A stretch of 49,783 nt of DNA from Pullichristensenella excrementipullorum (GTDB taxonomy: Bacteria > Bacillota > Clostridia > Christensenellales > Aristaeellaceae). Positions 23,840 to 32,883 of this stretch are shown here, piece after piece (the stretch's first letter is position 1; each line of letters opens with the position of its first letter). The position numbers and the translations under genes are program-made. The stretch lies in the NCBI GenBank assembly GCA_018713365.1, contig DVOU01000027.1, positions 1-49,783 of the forward strand. Reading direction: 5' to 3'. The notes beneath the pieces are model-generated. The model ran no database searches and had not been told where the DNA came from. It was given only the letters and a program-made list of their open reading frames with translations.

Positions 23840-24990
23840 GTACCTGGGCGGTGGTGGTCGCCGCCGGCCGCGGCGAGCGCGCCGGTTTGGGGGAAAACAA
23901 GGTGCTGCACCGCATCTGCGGCCTGAGCGTGCTTTCCCGCACGCTGCGCGCCCTGCAAAACAGCGCGCTCTTTGACGGCTGCGTGCTGGTGCTGGCTGCC
24001 CGTGATCGCGACGCCTACGAGGCCCTTTGCAGACAGGAGGGCTTCTGTCCGCTGGTCCGCGCGGTGGCCGAGGGCGGCGATACGCGGCAGGCGTCCGTGT
24101 TAAGCGGCCTGCGCGCCCTGCCGGAGGACTGCGAGATCGTCGCCATTCACGACGCGGCGCGTCCCTTCGTCACCACGGACATCCTCAGCCGCTCCATCGA
24201 ACTGGCGCAGCAGACCGGCAGCGGCGTGGCCTGCGCGATGGTGGTGGATACCGTCAAGGAAGTGGGGGAGGACGGCTCCGTGCGCACGCTCGACCGCTCC
24301 CGCCTGCGCGCGGCGCAAACGCCGCAGACCTTCCGCCGCGCCGAGATCGTCCGCGCCGCGGAGGAGGCGGAGAGAAGCGGCTGGTCGGCCACGGACGACG
24401 CCGACCTCTACGAGCGCTTCTGGGGCCGCGTGACGCTCTTCACCGCCCCGGAAAGCCCCGCCAACATCAAATTGACCACCAGGGAGGATTTTATGCGCGA
24501 GGAAAGCGCCTTTCGCGTCGGCACCGGGTTCGACGCCCACCGGCTCGTGGAGGGCCGGAAACTGGTGCTGTGCGGCGTATACGTGCCCTGCGAACGCGGT
24601 CTGGACGGCCACTCCGACGCGGACGTCGCCCTGCACGCCCTCATGGACGCCATGCTCGGCGCGCTGGGGCTGGGCGACATCGGCCGCCATTTCCCGGACA
24701 GCGACGAGGCGTTTCGCGGCATTTCTTCCATGCTGCTTCTGGCGCAGGTGACGCGCATGATGGAGGAGCGCGGCTGGCGCGTGGCCAACGCCGATGTGAC
24801 CATCGTGGCGCAAAGGCCGAAGCTCTCACCTTACATAGAGGAGATGCGCCTCAACATCGCCGAGGCGCTGGGCGTGGCGAAGGACTGCGCCAACGTCAAG
24901 GCGACCACCACCGAGCGCATGGGCTACGAGGGCCGGGAAGAGGGCATCTCCGCTCAGGCGGTCGTACTGCTCACGAAAGGAAGTGTGTAA
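23836..24990 (+). CDS. ispDF: Bifunctional IspD/IspF of the MEP isoprenoid pathway
   Basis: A 384-residue fusion. Residues 1-220 are the cytidylyltransferase IspD: VVVAAGRGERAGLGENKVL is the nucleotide-binding loop, with GGDTRQASV and IHDAARPFVT. Residues about 225-384 are the zinc-dependent IspF: GTGFDAHRLVEG with its Asp-x-His ligands, HSDADVALHALMDA, DIGRHFPDSD and KATTTERMGYEG. Together they convert MEP to MEcPP, leaving the middle kinase step IspE elsewhere. The fusion is known from several Clostridia and alphaproteobacteria. It overlaps rqcP by 4 bp. Confidence 0.96.
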   Translation: MSTWAVVVAAGRGERAGLGENKVLHRICGLSVLSRTLRALQNSALFDGCVLVLAARDRDAYEALCRQEGFCPLVRAVAEGGDTRQASVLSGLRALPEDCEIVAIHDAARPFVTTDILSRSIELAQQTGSGVACAMVVDTVKEVGEDGSVRTLDRSRLRAAQTPQTFRRAEIVRAAEEAERSGWSATDDADLYERFWGRVTLFTAPESPANIKLTTREDFMREESAFRVGTGFDAHRLVEGRKLVLCGVYVPCERGLDGHSDADVALHALMDAMLGALGLGDIGRHFPDSDEAFRGISSMLLLAQVTRMMEERGWRVANADVTIVAQRPKLSPYIEEMRLNIAEALGVAKDCANVKATTTERMGYEGREEGISAQAVVLLTKGSV

Positions 24991-24991
24991 G

Positions 24992-25687
24992 ATGATCGGC
25001 ATCATCGGCGCGCTGGATATTGAACTGGAACGGCTGATCGACGCCATGCAGGGACCCGTACACCGGGAGATCAGCGGCGTGCCCTTTACCTGCGGAAAGC
25101 TCCTGGGAACGGACGTGGTCATCGCCCGCGCCGGCGTGGGCAAGGTCAACGCCGCCGTCTGCGCGCAGACCATGGCGCTCATCTACGAACCGGAACTCAT
25201 CATCAACTCGGGCGTCTCCGGCGCGCTCTCGCCGGAATTGCGCGTGGGTGACGTGGTCATCGGCACGGATGTGGTGCAGCACGACGTGGACACCACGGCG
25301 ATGGGGGATGAACCGGGCTTCGTCTCCACCGTAGACCGCCTTTCTTTCCCGCTGGACAACTTCGCCTCCACGGCCATCGCCGCCGCGGCGGAGGAATTGG
25401 GCATCCGCGCCGTGCGCGGGCGCATCGCCTCCGGCGACCAGTTCGTCGCCTCGACAGAGCGCAAGGAGGAGATCGTGCGCCTCTTTTCCGCCGTAACCTG
25501 CGAAATGGAGGCCGGCGCCATCGCTCACGTCTGCTTCCTCAACCGCATCCCCTGCGCGGTCATCCGCTCCATTTCCGACGGCGGCAATGAGGAAGCCCCG
25601 ATGTCCTATGAGGAATTTCTGCCGCTGGCGGCAAAAAACTCCTCAGAATTGACGCTCGCTTACCTGAAGTCCCTGCAAAATTTATGA
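24992..25687 (+). CDS. mtnN: 5'-methylthioadenosine/S-adenosylhomocysteine nucleosidase
   Basis: A 231-residue PNP-fold nucleosidase that cleaves MTA and SAH to adenine and a thioribose, recycling SAM by-products. Motifs: IGIIGALDIELERL at the N-terminus with the catalytic Glu region, NSGVSGALSPELRVGDVVIG, CEMEAGAIAHVC with the ribose-binding Met-Glu, and RSISDGGNEEAP with the catalytic Asp. The ATG at 24992 has GAAAGGAAG upstream, and the gene follows ispDF by one base. Its length is normal. Confidence 0.95.
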   Translation: MIGIIGALDIELERLIDAMQGPVHREISGVPFTCGKLLGTDVVIARAGVGKVNAAVCAQTMALIYEPELIINSGVSGALSPELRVGDVVIGTDVVQHDVDTTAMGDEPGFVSTVDRLSFPLDNFASTAIAAAAEELGIRAVRGRIASGDQFVASTERKEEIVRLFSAVTCEMEAGAIAHVCFLNRIPCAVIRSISDGGNEEAPMSYEEFLPLAAKNSSELTLAYLKSLQNL

Positions 25688-25713
25688 ACAGGGCGTAAAA
25701 ACTGCAAAAAGGC

Positions 25714-25742
25714 TTGCTTTTTTGACCATCTTTCGCTATAAT
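25714..25742 (+). promoter_or_regulatory. Promoter of the ctsR heat-shock operon
   Basis: TTGCTT (25714-25719), a 17-bp spacer and perfect TATAAT (25737-25742). The start would fall inside the CtsR operator, as expected for direct repression. Confidence 0.72.
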
Positions 25743-25759
25743 AGTCAGAGATGGTCAAT
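25721..25759 (+). promoter_or_regulatory. CtsR operator, tandem heptads plus one inverted heptad
   Basis: AGTCAGA-GAT-GGTCAAT (25743-25759) matches the known CtsR box RGTCAAA-NAN-RGTCAAA. Upstream of the -10, TTTGACC (25721-25727) is a perfect heptad in reverse. It forms a 9-bp inverted repeat (TTGACCATC with GATGGTCAA) around the -10. Confidence 0.75.
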
Positions 25760-25814
25760 CTATATCCATCGTGCTTCGCGCAAAACGCGGGGCAAAAGAA
25801 AGAGGTGGATCGGC

Positions 25815-26297
25815 ATGGCTCAGTTGAGCGACTCCATCGAGCAGTTCATCAAGGAACTCATGGACGAAGGCTCACAGATCGAGGTGCGCCGCAACGAGCT
25901 GGCGCAGCACTTTGGCTGCGCGCCTTCGCAGATAAACTACGTGCTGGCGACGCGATTCTCGGTCGATCACGGCTACATCATCGAATCGCGGCGCGGCGGC
26001 GGCGGCTATGTGCGCATCGTGCGCATGCGCGAGCGCGGGGAGGGAAATCTGCTCAACATGCTTTTGAAGCGCATCGGCAACTCCATCCCCGAAGAAAACG
26101 CCTGCGCGATCATCGCCCACCTGCTCGACCGCAAATTGGTCACGACCAACGAGGCCAAGCTCATGCGCGCGGCGGTCTCGCGCAATGCGCTGGCCCTGCC
26201 CGTCAGCGCCAAGGACGTCTTGCGCGCTTCGGTGCTGAAGAATATGCTGGAACAGGTCTTTCGCAATCTGGAGGGAGGCGAGCGCCATGATGTGTGA
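25815..26297 (+). CDS. ctsR: Transcriptional repressor CtsR of class III heat-shock genes
   Basis: A 160-residue repressor. The winged helix-turn-helix is in residues 1-70: IEVRRNELAQHFGCAPSQIN, then the glycine-rich wing ESRRGGGGYVRIVR. The wing's Arg-Gly-Gly-Gly-Gly tip is the heat-sensing, DNA-contacting element in the family. The C-terminal dimerisation domain is residues 75-155. It represses its own operon, whose operator lies about 55 bp upstream; McsB phosphorylates CtsR and ClpC-ClpP degrades it in related species. The start is ATG 25815 after AAAGAGGTGG. It overlaps mcsA by 11 bp. Confidence 0.96.
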   Translation: MAQLSDSIEQFIKELMDEGSQIEVRRNELAQHFGCAPSQINYVLATRFSVDHGYIIESRRGGGGYVRIVRMRERGEGNLLNMLLKRIGNSIPEENACAIIAHLLDRKLVTTNEAKLMRAAVSRNALALPVSAKDVLRASVLKNMLEQVFRNLEGGERHDV

Positions 26298-26862
26298 CGA
26301 GTGCGGCATCCGGCCCGCGCAGTTTCATTTGACGACCATTTCCGGGGAGGAAAAAACAGAGCGGAATCTCTGCCCCGTGTGCATGGCAAAATATCAAAAG
26401 CAGATACCGGGGCTGGATTTTACCAACCTGGCAGGGCTGATCAGCGGCTTTCTCGAGTCCGCCGCCGCGGCGCGCGACGGCGAGGAGCAGGCGGACGAAA
26501 ACGCCCATCTCACCTGCCCGAACTGCGGCACGACCTACGCCATGTTCCAGAAAAGCGGCATGCTCGGCTGCGCCCAGTGCTATCAGGCGTTCCGCAAGCC
26601 GCTGGAAGGGCTGCTGATGCGCGTGCATGGCAATACGCAGCACGCCGGCAGGATACCCGGAGGCGTCAAGAGCGACGTTTCCATCCGCATGAACATCGAC
26701 CGACTGCGTCAGGACCTTGTCAAGGCCATCGCCGCGGAGGAATACGAGGAGGCCGCGCGCCTGCGCGACCAGATACGCGCCCTCAAGCAGCAGCTCGAGC
26801 CGGCGGAAAAGGCGGACAGCGCGCAGAGCGCCGGCGGAGAGGGGGAGAAGGACCATGACTGA
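26287..26862 (+). CDS. mcsA: McsA, zinc-finger activator of protein arginine kinase McsB
   Basis: A 191-residue protein with two pairs of CxxC: CDECGIRP ... CPVC near the N-terminus and CPNCGTTY ... CAQC near residues 77-97, which bind zinc. The C-terminal part has a UVR motif (AIAAEEYEEAARLRDQIRAL) as in UvrB/UvrC and ClpC. In Bacillus, McsA activates McsB and links it to ClpC. The order ctsR-mcsA-mcsB-clpC is conserved. It starts within the ctsR gene and overlaps mcsB by 8 bp, so coupled translation is expected. Confidence 0.95.
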   Translation: MMCDECGIRPAQFHLTTISGEEKTERNLCPVCMAKYQKQIPGLDFTNLAGLISGFLESAAAARDGEEQADENAHLTCPNCGTTYAMFQKSGMLGCAQCYQAFRKPLEGLLMRVHGNTQHAGRIPGGVKSDVSIRMNIDRLRQDLVKAIAAEEYEEAARLRDQIRALKQQLEPAEKADSAQSAGGEGEKDHD

Positions 26863-27880
26863 CTTCGTGCAGGCGCCCGAGCAGGACGTCGTCATCTCCA
26901 GCCGCGTACGGTTGGCGAGGAACTATCAGGATCTGCCCTTTTCGCCGAAATTGACGCGCGAGGCGGCGGAACAGGTCATCTCCCGCGCCCATGAGGCGAT
27001 GAAAAACAGCCCCGAGGGCGGCGCGTTCACGCTTCTGCGCGTCAACGACCTCGGCGACGACGAGCGGCGGCGTCTGGTGGAGCATCATCTCATCAGCTAC
27101 GACCTGCTCAAATACCCACAGCGCTCGGCGGCGCTGATCTCCTCGGGCGAGACCGTCTCGGTCATGCTCAATGAGGAAGACCATCTGCGCATACAGGGCC
27201 TGCTGCCGGGCATGCAGTTGGAGCGCTCAGCGGAGTTGGCGTTCACCGCCGACGACGCCCTGGGGGCGCAGAGCGTCTATGCCTTCGATCCCCAGTGGGG
27301 CTATCTCACCAGCTGCCCGACCAACGTGGGCACGGGCATGCGCGCCTCGGCGATGCTGCACCTGCCCGCCATCTCCCAGAGCGGCCAGATCGGCGCCATC
27401 ATGCAGGCCGTGGCCAAGCTGGGGCTCACGGTGCGCGGCCTCTACGGCGAGGGCAGCGAGGCGCAGGGCGATCTCTACCAGCTCTCCAATCAGGTGACAC
27501 TGGGCCGCAGCGAGGAGGACGTCATCCGCTCGTTGCAGGCGGCGACGGAGCAGATCGTCGGCCATGAGCGCGCCATGCGCGAACGCGCGGAGAAGAAAGA
27601 CATGTACGCCCTGCAGGACAAGCTCCTGCGCTCCTGGGGCGAGGCGGTCAACGCGCGCCTCATGTCCGCCAAGGAGCTGATGCGGCGCTATTCGGACATC
27701 CGCTACGCCGCCAGCATGGGCTATCTGCACGCGCCTCTGCGGGCGTTGGACTGCATGATGATGGACCTGCAGCCCGGCTCTCTGGCCGTGCAGGCAGGCA
27801 AACTCATCGGCGAGCGCGAGGGCGAACTGCTGCGCGCGCGCCTGATGCGCGAACAGCTCATCAAGCTGGTCGCGGATTAA
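26855..27880 (+). CDS. mcsB: Protein arginine kinase McsB
   Basis: A 341-residue phosphagen-kinase-fold enzyme that phosphorylates arginine in proteins, marking them for ClpC-ClpP. Motifs: ISSRVRLARNYQDLPF, VMLNEEDHLRIQGL (the catalytic Glu region NEEDH) and the Cys-containing SCPTNVGTGMRASAMLHLP. The ATG at 26855 is inside the last codons of mcsA, behind GGGGGAGAAGG. A longer in-frame opening exists upstream but overlaps mcsA heavily. The length matches the roughly 350-residue family. Confidence 0.96.
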   Translation: MTDFVQAPEQDVVISSRVRLARNYQDLPFSPKLTREAAEQVISRAHEAMKNSPEGGAFTLLRVNDLGDDERRRLVEHHLISYDLLKYPQRSAALISSGETVSVMLNEEDHLRIQGLLPGMQLERSAELAFTADDALGAQSVYAFDPQWGYLTSCPTNVGTGMRASAMLHLPAISQSGQIGAIMQAVAKLGLTVRGLYGEGSEAQGDLYQLSNQVTLGRSEEDVIRSLQAATEQIVGHERAMRERAEKKDMYALQDKLLRSWGEAVNARLMSAKELMRRYSDIRYAASMGYLHAPLRALDCMMMDLQPGSLAVQAGKLIGEREGELLRARLMREQLIKLVAD

Positions 27881-27897
27881 CAAGACGGAGGAAACGC

Positions 27898-30369
27898 ATG
27901 GCATACTTTGCGAAATTTACCGAGCGCGGCCAGCGCGCGCTGTTGACGGCGCAGCGCGAGGCAGCGCAGCTGGGCAGGACTTACGTCGGCACGGAGCATC
28001 TGCTCCTCGGCGTACTCAGCGATCCCGGCGCGGCCAGCGTGGTACTCAAGGGCATCACGCTCGACGCCGCGCGGCAGGAGATCATTCAAATACTCGGCCG
28101 CGGCGACGATGATTCGCCGGTCAGGACGATGGTCTACACCCCGCGCACCAAGAAGGTGCTTGAACAGAGCGTGCGCGAAGCCCGCGAGCTGAAGCAGAAC
28201 TACGTCGGCACCGAGCATATCCTGCTGGCGCTGATGCGCGAGCGCGAGGGCGTGGCCGCGCATGTGATGATCAAGATGGGCATGGATCTGGGCAAGGCCC
28301 GCGAGGAACTTCTGCGCGCCCTCAGCGGCGGCGAGGAGAACGCCTCCAGCGCCTCCGCGCAGGAACAGGAAACGCCCGCGCTCGACCAGTTCTCCCGCGA
28401 TTTGACCAAGGCGGCGCAGGCTGGCGAGCTGGATCCGGTCATCGGCCGCGCGCGGGAGATCGAGCGCATCGTGCAGATCCTCTCCCGGCGCACGAAGAAC
28501 AACCCTGTACTCATCGGCGAGCCGGGCGTAGGCAAGTCCGCCATCGTCGAAGGGCTGGCGCAGCTCATCGTCGAAGGCAGCATCCCGGAGATACTGCGCG
28601 GCAAGCGCGTGGTCTCGCTGGACCTCGCCGGCATGCTGGCGGGCGCGAAGTACCGCGGCGAATTTGAGGAGCGGCTGAAAAACGCCATGGCGGAGATCCG
28701 CAAATCGGGCAACGTCATACTCTTCATCGACGAACTCCACACCATCGTCGGCGCAGGCGCGTCCGAAGGCGCCATCGACGCGGCCAACATCCTAAAGCCG
28801 CTCCTGGCGCGCGGAGAGATGCAGTGCATCGGCGCGACGACGCTCAAGGAGTACCACAAGTATATCGAGAAGGATTCGGCGCTGGAACGCCGCTTCCAGC
28901 CCGTGAACGTCGGCGAGCCCACGCGCGAGGAGTCCGTGGAGATCCTGCGCGGCCTGCGCGACCGCTACGAGGCGCACCACCGCGTCCACATCACCGACGA
29001 GGCCATCCTCGCCGCGGTCAACCTCTCCGACCGCTATATCTCCGACCGCTTTTTGCCGGACAAGGCCATCGACCTTATCGACGAGGCCGCCTCGCGCGTG
29101 CGCATCAAGGCGTTCACCGCGCCGCCGGACATGAAGGAGCAGGAGACGCGCCTCGAAGCCCTCAGCAAGGAGACCGAGGAGGCCGTGGCGCACGAGGACT
29201 TTGAAAAGGCCGCCAACCTGCGCGACCAGAAAAAGCAGCTCCAGAACGAAATGGCCGAGCGCCGCAAGGAATGGGAGCAGAAGCGCAACTCCAAAGTGGA
29301 GACCGTGGGTGAGGAGGAGGTCGCGGAGATCGTTTCCTCGTGGACGGGCATCCCTGTCAAGCGCATGACCGAGAGCGAAGCCGAGCGGCTCATGCACCTT
29401 GAAGACATCCTCCATCGCCGCGTCATCGGTCAGGAGGAGGCTGTCAAGGCCGTCTCCAAGGCCGTGCGCCGCGCGCGCGCCGGACTAAAGGACCCCAACC
29501 GACCCATCGGCTCGTTCATCTTCCTCGGCCCCACGGGCGTGGGCAAGACGGAATTGTGCAAGGCGCTGGGCGAGGCGCTCTTTGGCGATGAGGACAGCCT
29601 CATCCGTATCGACATGTCCGAGTATATGGAAAAGCACTCCGTCTCGCGCATGATCGGCTCGCCGCCGGGCTATGTCGGCTACGAGGAGGGCGGCCAGCTC
29701 ACCGAAAAAGTGCGCCGCAAGCCCTACGCGGTCATCCTCTTCGACGAGGTGGAAAAGGCGCACCCGGACGTGTTCAACGTGCTTTTGCAAATTCTCGAAG
29801 ACGGCCGCCTCACCGACGGTCAGGGCCGCGTGGTGGACTTCAAGAACACCGTGGTGGTCATGACCAGCAACGCCGGGGCGCACACCATCAAAAAGCAGCG
29901 CTCCATGGGCTTTGGCAGCAGCGCCGGCGATGAAAAGAGCTACGAGGCCATGCGCGAGAACATCATGGACGAAGTCAAGCGCATCTTCCGTCCCGAGTTC
30001 CTGAACCGCGTGGACGAGATCATCGTCTTCCACGCCCTCGAACAGGAGGAGATCGACCGCATCGCCGCGCTGATGCTCTCCGGCGTGCAAAAGCGCCTGC
30101 GCGAGCGCGACATAGACCTTGAAGTGGACGATTCAGCCCTCAAGCTGCTCAGCGCCGCCGGGTACGACCTGCAATACGGCGCGCGCCCGCTGCGTCGCGC
30201 CATCCAGCGCATGGTGGAAGACGCCCTCAGCGAGGAGATTCTCGACGGCAAGGTCAAGCTCGGCGACCGCGTCTTGATGAAGGCGGAGGATGGCAAGCTC
30301 GTCTTCACGCCGCTGCCTCGGGAGAAAGGGCCTTCAAGCGCCCAGCCCGTCTACCAGAGCAACGGCTGA
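27898..30369 (+). CDS. clpC: ATP-dependent Clp protease ATPase ClpC
   Basis: An 823-residue Hsp100 unfoldase. Domains: two N-terminal Clp_N repeats (residues 1-145, with TERGQRALLTAQREA), the AAA-1 domain with Walker A GEPGVGKS (207-214), a middle coiled coil with UVR motif (HEDFEKAANLRDQKKQLQ), and the AAA-2 domain with Walker A GPTGVGKT (544-551). The C-terminal D2 small domain is also present. It feeds proteins, including arginine-phosphorylated ones, to ClpP. It is the last gene of the ctsR operon. Its last 19 bp overlap the end of the convergent penicillin-binding protein gene. Confidence 0.97.
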   Translation: MAYFAKFTERGQRALLTAQREAAQLGRTYVGTEHLLLGVLSDPGAASVVLKGITLDAARQEIIQILGRGDDDSPVRTMVYTPRTKKVLEQSVREARELKQNYVGTEHILLALMREREGVAAHVMIKMGMDLGKAREELLRALSGGEENASSASAQEQETPALDQFSRDLTKAAQAGELDPVIGRAREIERIVQILSRRTKNNPVLIGEPGVGKSAIVEGLAQLIVEGSIPEILRGKRVVSLDLAGMLAGAKYRGEFEERLKNAMAEIRKSGNVILFIDELHTIVGAGASEGAIDAANILKPLLARGEMQCIGATTLKEYHKYIEKDSALERRFQPVNVGEPTREESVEILRGLRDRYEAHHRVHITDEAILAAVNLSDRYISDRFLPDKAIDLIDEAASRVRIKAFTAPPDMKEQETRLEALSKETEEAVAHEDFEKAANLRDQKKQLQNEMAERRKEWEQKRNSKVETVGEEEVAEIVSSWTGIPVKRMTESEAERLMHLEDILHRRVIGQEEAVKAVSKAVRRARAGLKDPNRPIGSFIFLGPTGVGKTELCKALGEALFGDEDSLIRIDMSEYMEKHSVSRMIGSPPGYVGYEEGGQLTEKVRRKPYAVILFDEVEKAHPDVFNVLLQILEDGRLTDGQGRVVDFKNTVVVMTSNAGAHTIKKQRSMGFGSSAGDEKSYEAMRENIMDEVKRIFRPEFLNRVDEIIVFHALEQEEIDRIAALMLSGVQKRLRERDIDLEVDDSALKLLSAAGYDLQYGARPLRRAIQRMVEDALSEEILDGKVKLGDRVLMKAEDGKLVFTPLPREKGPSSAQPVYQSNG

Positions 30370-32732
30370 ATCCCCTCAGCCTCCGGGGCAGGCGCCTCTG
30401 TCTGCCCGGGGCTGAGCATCTCTTCGATATGCCCTAATATGCCTCCCGGCGTGTAGCGCACCCGCAGGCTTTCCGCCCCCGTCACCGTTTCGCCCTCCTC
30501 GTAGAGCAGCGCGTGGCGGGGGATAATGCTGTATTCGTGTATCTGCGAAAGGTCCGCCGCGCCGTCGGTGTATCGCAGAACTTCGCCCGCCTCGCCGCGC
30601 AGGAGGGCAACTTCCTCCGCGCGACCGTCTGTGTGGCGGATGAGCAGGTATTCGACGTTTTCATCGCGCGCGGTGAAGCGCAGCACCGGCATCTCGCCCG
30701 GAGCGCTGACCAGTTCAAGGTCTGTGACCGGCTCGGGCGCGTCCCACTTGCCGCTCATTGCCTGCGGCTCGCGCCCGGCGTAGAACAGCTCGGTTTGCAG
30801 GTATTTTTCCGGCGTGCGCTCCGCCGCCAGCGCCACGGTCTTGTCCTCTTCAAGCGCCAGCGCGTCGATGACCACGCGGCGCAGCGTATCCGGCGTATCA
30901 AAGCCGCCGCGCAGCCATTCCTCTCCGGCGGAGGCGAGGAAGTTGGCGCACAATCGCGCGGGATAGCTGCTGCCGCCCGCCCAGTCGGGCAGGGAATGCT
31001 CCGCGTCCGGCTCGTCAAAGCCCATCCACACGGCCACGGCCAGCTTCGGCGTGTAGGCCACCGTCCAGGCGTCGCGGTTGCCGCCGCTTTCCATGTCCAC
31101 CGTTCCCGTCTTGCCGGCCACGTTCGTCCCCACGGCGCTGAGGGCGTTGGCGCTGCCTTCGGCGGCGGCGGTGCGCAGCATGTCCGTGAGCATGCAGGCG
31201 GTCTCCGTTGAAACGGCCCGCTCTTCCGCCTGCGGCGCTTCATAAAGCACGCGGCCATCGCTGGAGACGATCTTGCGCACTGTGTGCGGCTCCACACGTT
31301 GCCCGCCGTTGGCGAGGGCGCAGTAGGCGGCGCAGAGGCGGGCGGGGGAAACGCCGTCGGTCATCGAGCCGAGCGCAAGGGCGAGGTCCGCGTCCCGCTC
31401 CGCCGGGGCGATGCCAAAGCGCTCCAGTTGCGTGCGCATGGCGCTGACGCCGACCGCCTCCGCGAGATCGACCGTGGCCACATTGAGCGAGCGGGAGAGC
31501 GCCTCGCGCAGCGTCACTTCGCCGTAGTAGTTGCCTCCGGCGTTGCCGGGCTGATAGCCGCCGGCAAAGACGCGCGGCGTGTCGTCCACAAAGCTGGTGG
31601 GCAGATAGCCGTAGCCCTCGATGGCGGCGGCATAGGCGGAGACCGGCTTGATGGCGCTGCCGGGCTGCCGCCTGATCTGTGTGGCGCGGTTTAGCCCCAG
31701 ACGCACATCATAGGTGCGTCCGCCGACAAGGGCCACGATCTCCCCGTTTTCGACGTTCTCCGCCACCAGCGCCGCCTGCGCGGGCGTGCCGTCCGCGGCG
31801 GGGTCGGGGAAGTTGGCGCCATTTTCAAACAGTTCCTCCGCCGCCGTCTGCGCCCCGGTATCCAGCGCCGTGTAGATGGCGTAGCCGCCGGTGAGCAATT
31901 CGTCGCGGCTGATGCCCAGTTTCTCCTGCGCCTCGGTGGCCGCCGCGTCCAGATACCATCCGTAGCGCGCGCTCTCCTCGGAAAGGTGCAGTTCAAGCGC
32001 TTCCGTTTGCGCCTCGTCCGCCACCGCCTGCGTGATATAGCCGCAGTCCGCCATCGTTTGCAGGATGAGATCGCGCCGCTCCACGGCGTTTTCCGGCTCC
32101 AGGTGCGGCGCGTAATTGCTGGGAGACTTGATGACGCCCGCCAATAGCGCGCCCTCCGCCAGCGTCAGTTCCCCGGCGCTTTTGCCGAAATAGCTGTTGG
32201 CGGCGGCCTCGATGCCGTAAGCGCCGCGGCCAAAGTAGACCACGTTGAGGTAGCGCTCGAGTATGTCATCCTTATCCATCTGCCGTTCGAGCTGCAAGGC
32301 CAGCACCGCCTCCTGTGCCTTGCGCGAGAGCGTCTTCTCGCCGCTCAAATGGGTCAGCTTGATGAGCTGCTGGGTGATGGTCGATGCGCCCTGCTCCAGA
32401 CTCATGGTGCGTATGTCGTGCCAGAGCGCGCCGAACAGGCGCACGATGTCCACGCCGGGATGCTCGTAAAAGCGCTGATCTTCGGCGGCGAGGAACGCCT
32501 GCTGCACGTGCAGGGGGATCTTCTCAAGCGTCACGTAGACGCGATGCTCGCTGCCGTAGAGGCTGCCCACGCGCTCGCCGTCGGCGTCGTAGAGGATGCT
32601 CGTCTGTTTGAGCTGCGTGAGCTTGTCGATATCCAGCTTTTCCCAGCTCCACGGCGCGAGCAGAAGGAGCAATGCCACCAGCAGCGCCGCCGCAACGCCC
32701 AGGATCGCCCAGCGCACCCATTTTTTCTTCAC
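30351..32732 (-). CDS. Class A penicillin-binding protein (transglycosylase/transpeptidase)
   Basis: A 793-residue PBP1a/2a-type protein. A single N-terminal membrane anchor (VRWAILGVAAALLVALLLLL) is followed by the GT51 transglycosylase (EDQRFYEHPGVDIVRL, GASTITQQLIKLTHL, with the catalytic Glu in the first motif). The transpeptidase follows: SxxK box RQPGSAIKP, SxN-type SRSLN and KTG box GKTGT. A C-terminal fibronectin-like tail (SAPGEMPVLRFTARDENVEY) ends it. It builds peptidoglycan outside the membrane. The start is uncertain: GGAGG is 8 nt before GTG 32732 but only 2 nt before ATG 32738; ATG 32768 lacks an SD. It overlaps clpC tail-to-tail. Confidence 0.93.
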   Translation of the reverse strand: MKKKWVRWAILGVAAALLVALLLLLAPWSWEKLDIDKLTQLKQTSILYDADGERVGSLYGSEHRVYVTLEKIPLHVQQAFLAAEDQRFYEHPGVDIVRLFGALWHDIRTMSLEQGASTITQQLIKLTHLSGEKTLSRKAQEAVLALQLERQMDKDDILERYLNVVYFGRGAYGIEAAANSYFGKSAGELTLAEGALLAGVIKSPSNYAPHLEPENAVERRDLILQTMADCGYITQAVADEAQTEALELHLSEESARYGWYLDAAATEAQEKLGISRDELLTGGYAIYTALDTGAQTAAEELFENGANFPDPAADGTPAQAALVAENVENGEIVALVGGRTYDVRLGLNRATQIRRQPGSAIKPVSAYAAAIEGYGYLPTSFVDDTPRVFAGGYQPGNAGGNYYGEVTLREALSRSLNVATVDLAEAVGVSAMRTQLERFGIAPAERDADLALALGSMTDGVSPARLCAAYCALANGGQRVEPHTVRKIVSSDGRVLYEAPQAEERAVSTETACMLTDMLRTAAAEGSANALSAVGTNVAGKTGTVDMESGGNRDAWTVAYTPKLAVAVWMGFDEPDAEHSLPDWAGGSSYPARLCANFLASAGEEWLRGGFDTPDTLRRVVIDALALEEDKTVALAAERTPEKYLQTELFYAGREPQAMSGKWDAPEPVTDLELVSAPGEMPVLRFTARDENVEYLLIRHTDGRAEEVALLRGEAGEVLRYTDGAADLSQIHEYSIIPRHALLYEEGETVTGAESLRVRYTPGGILGHIEEMLSPGQTEAPAPEAEGIQPLLW

Positions 32733-32823
32733 CGCCATCGCCTCCAAAGCCCGACAACTTTTCGCCATGCTCTAGCATTTCCCAAGAGCGGGGAATTTAG
32801 CCTCCGCTGCCGAAAGTTGTTCG

Positions 32824-32852
32824 TGGACGGCGCGCGCCTTCTGCGTTACAAT
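32824..32852 (+). promoter_or_regulatory. Promoter of the FtsH-like gene
   Basis: TGGACG (32824-32829), a 17-bp spacer and TACAAT (32847-32852). The predicted start near 32859 lies after the ATG at 32857, which rules that ATG out as the start codon. Confidence 0.55.
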
Positions 32853-32883
32853 ATATATGCTTGCAACGACAGAGGTGATCTGC

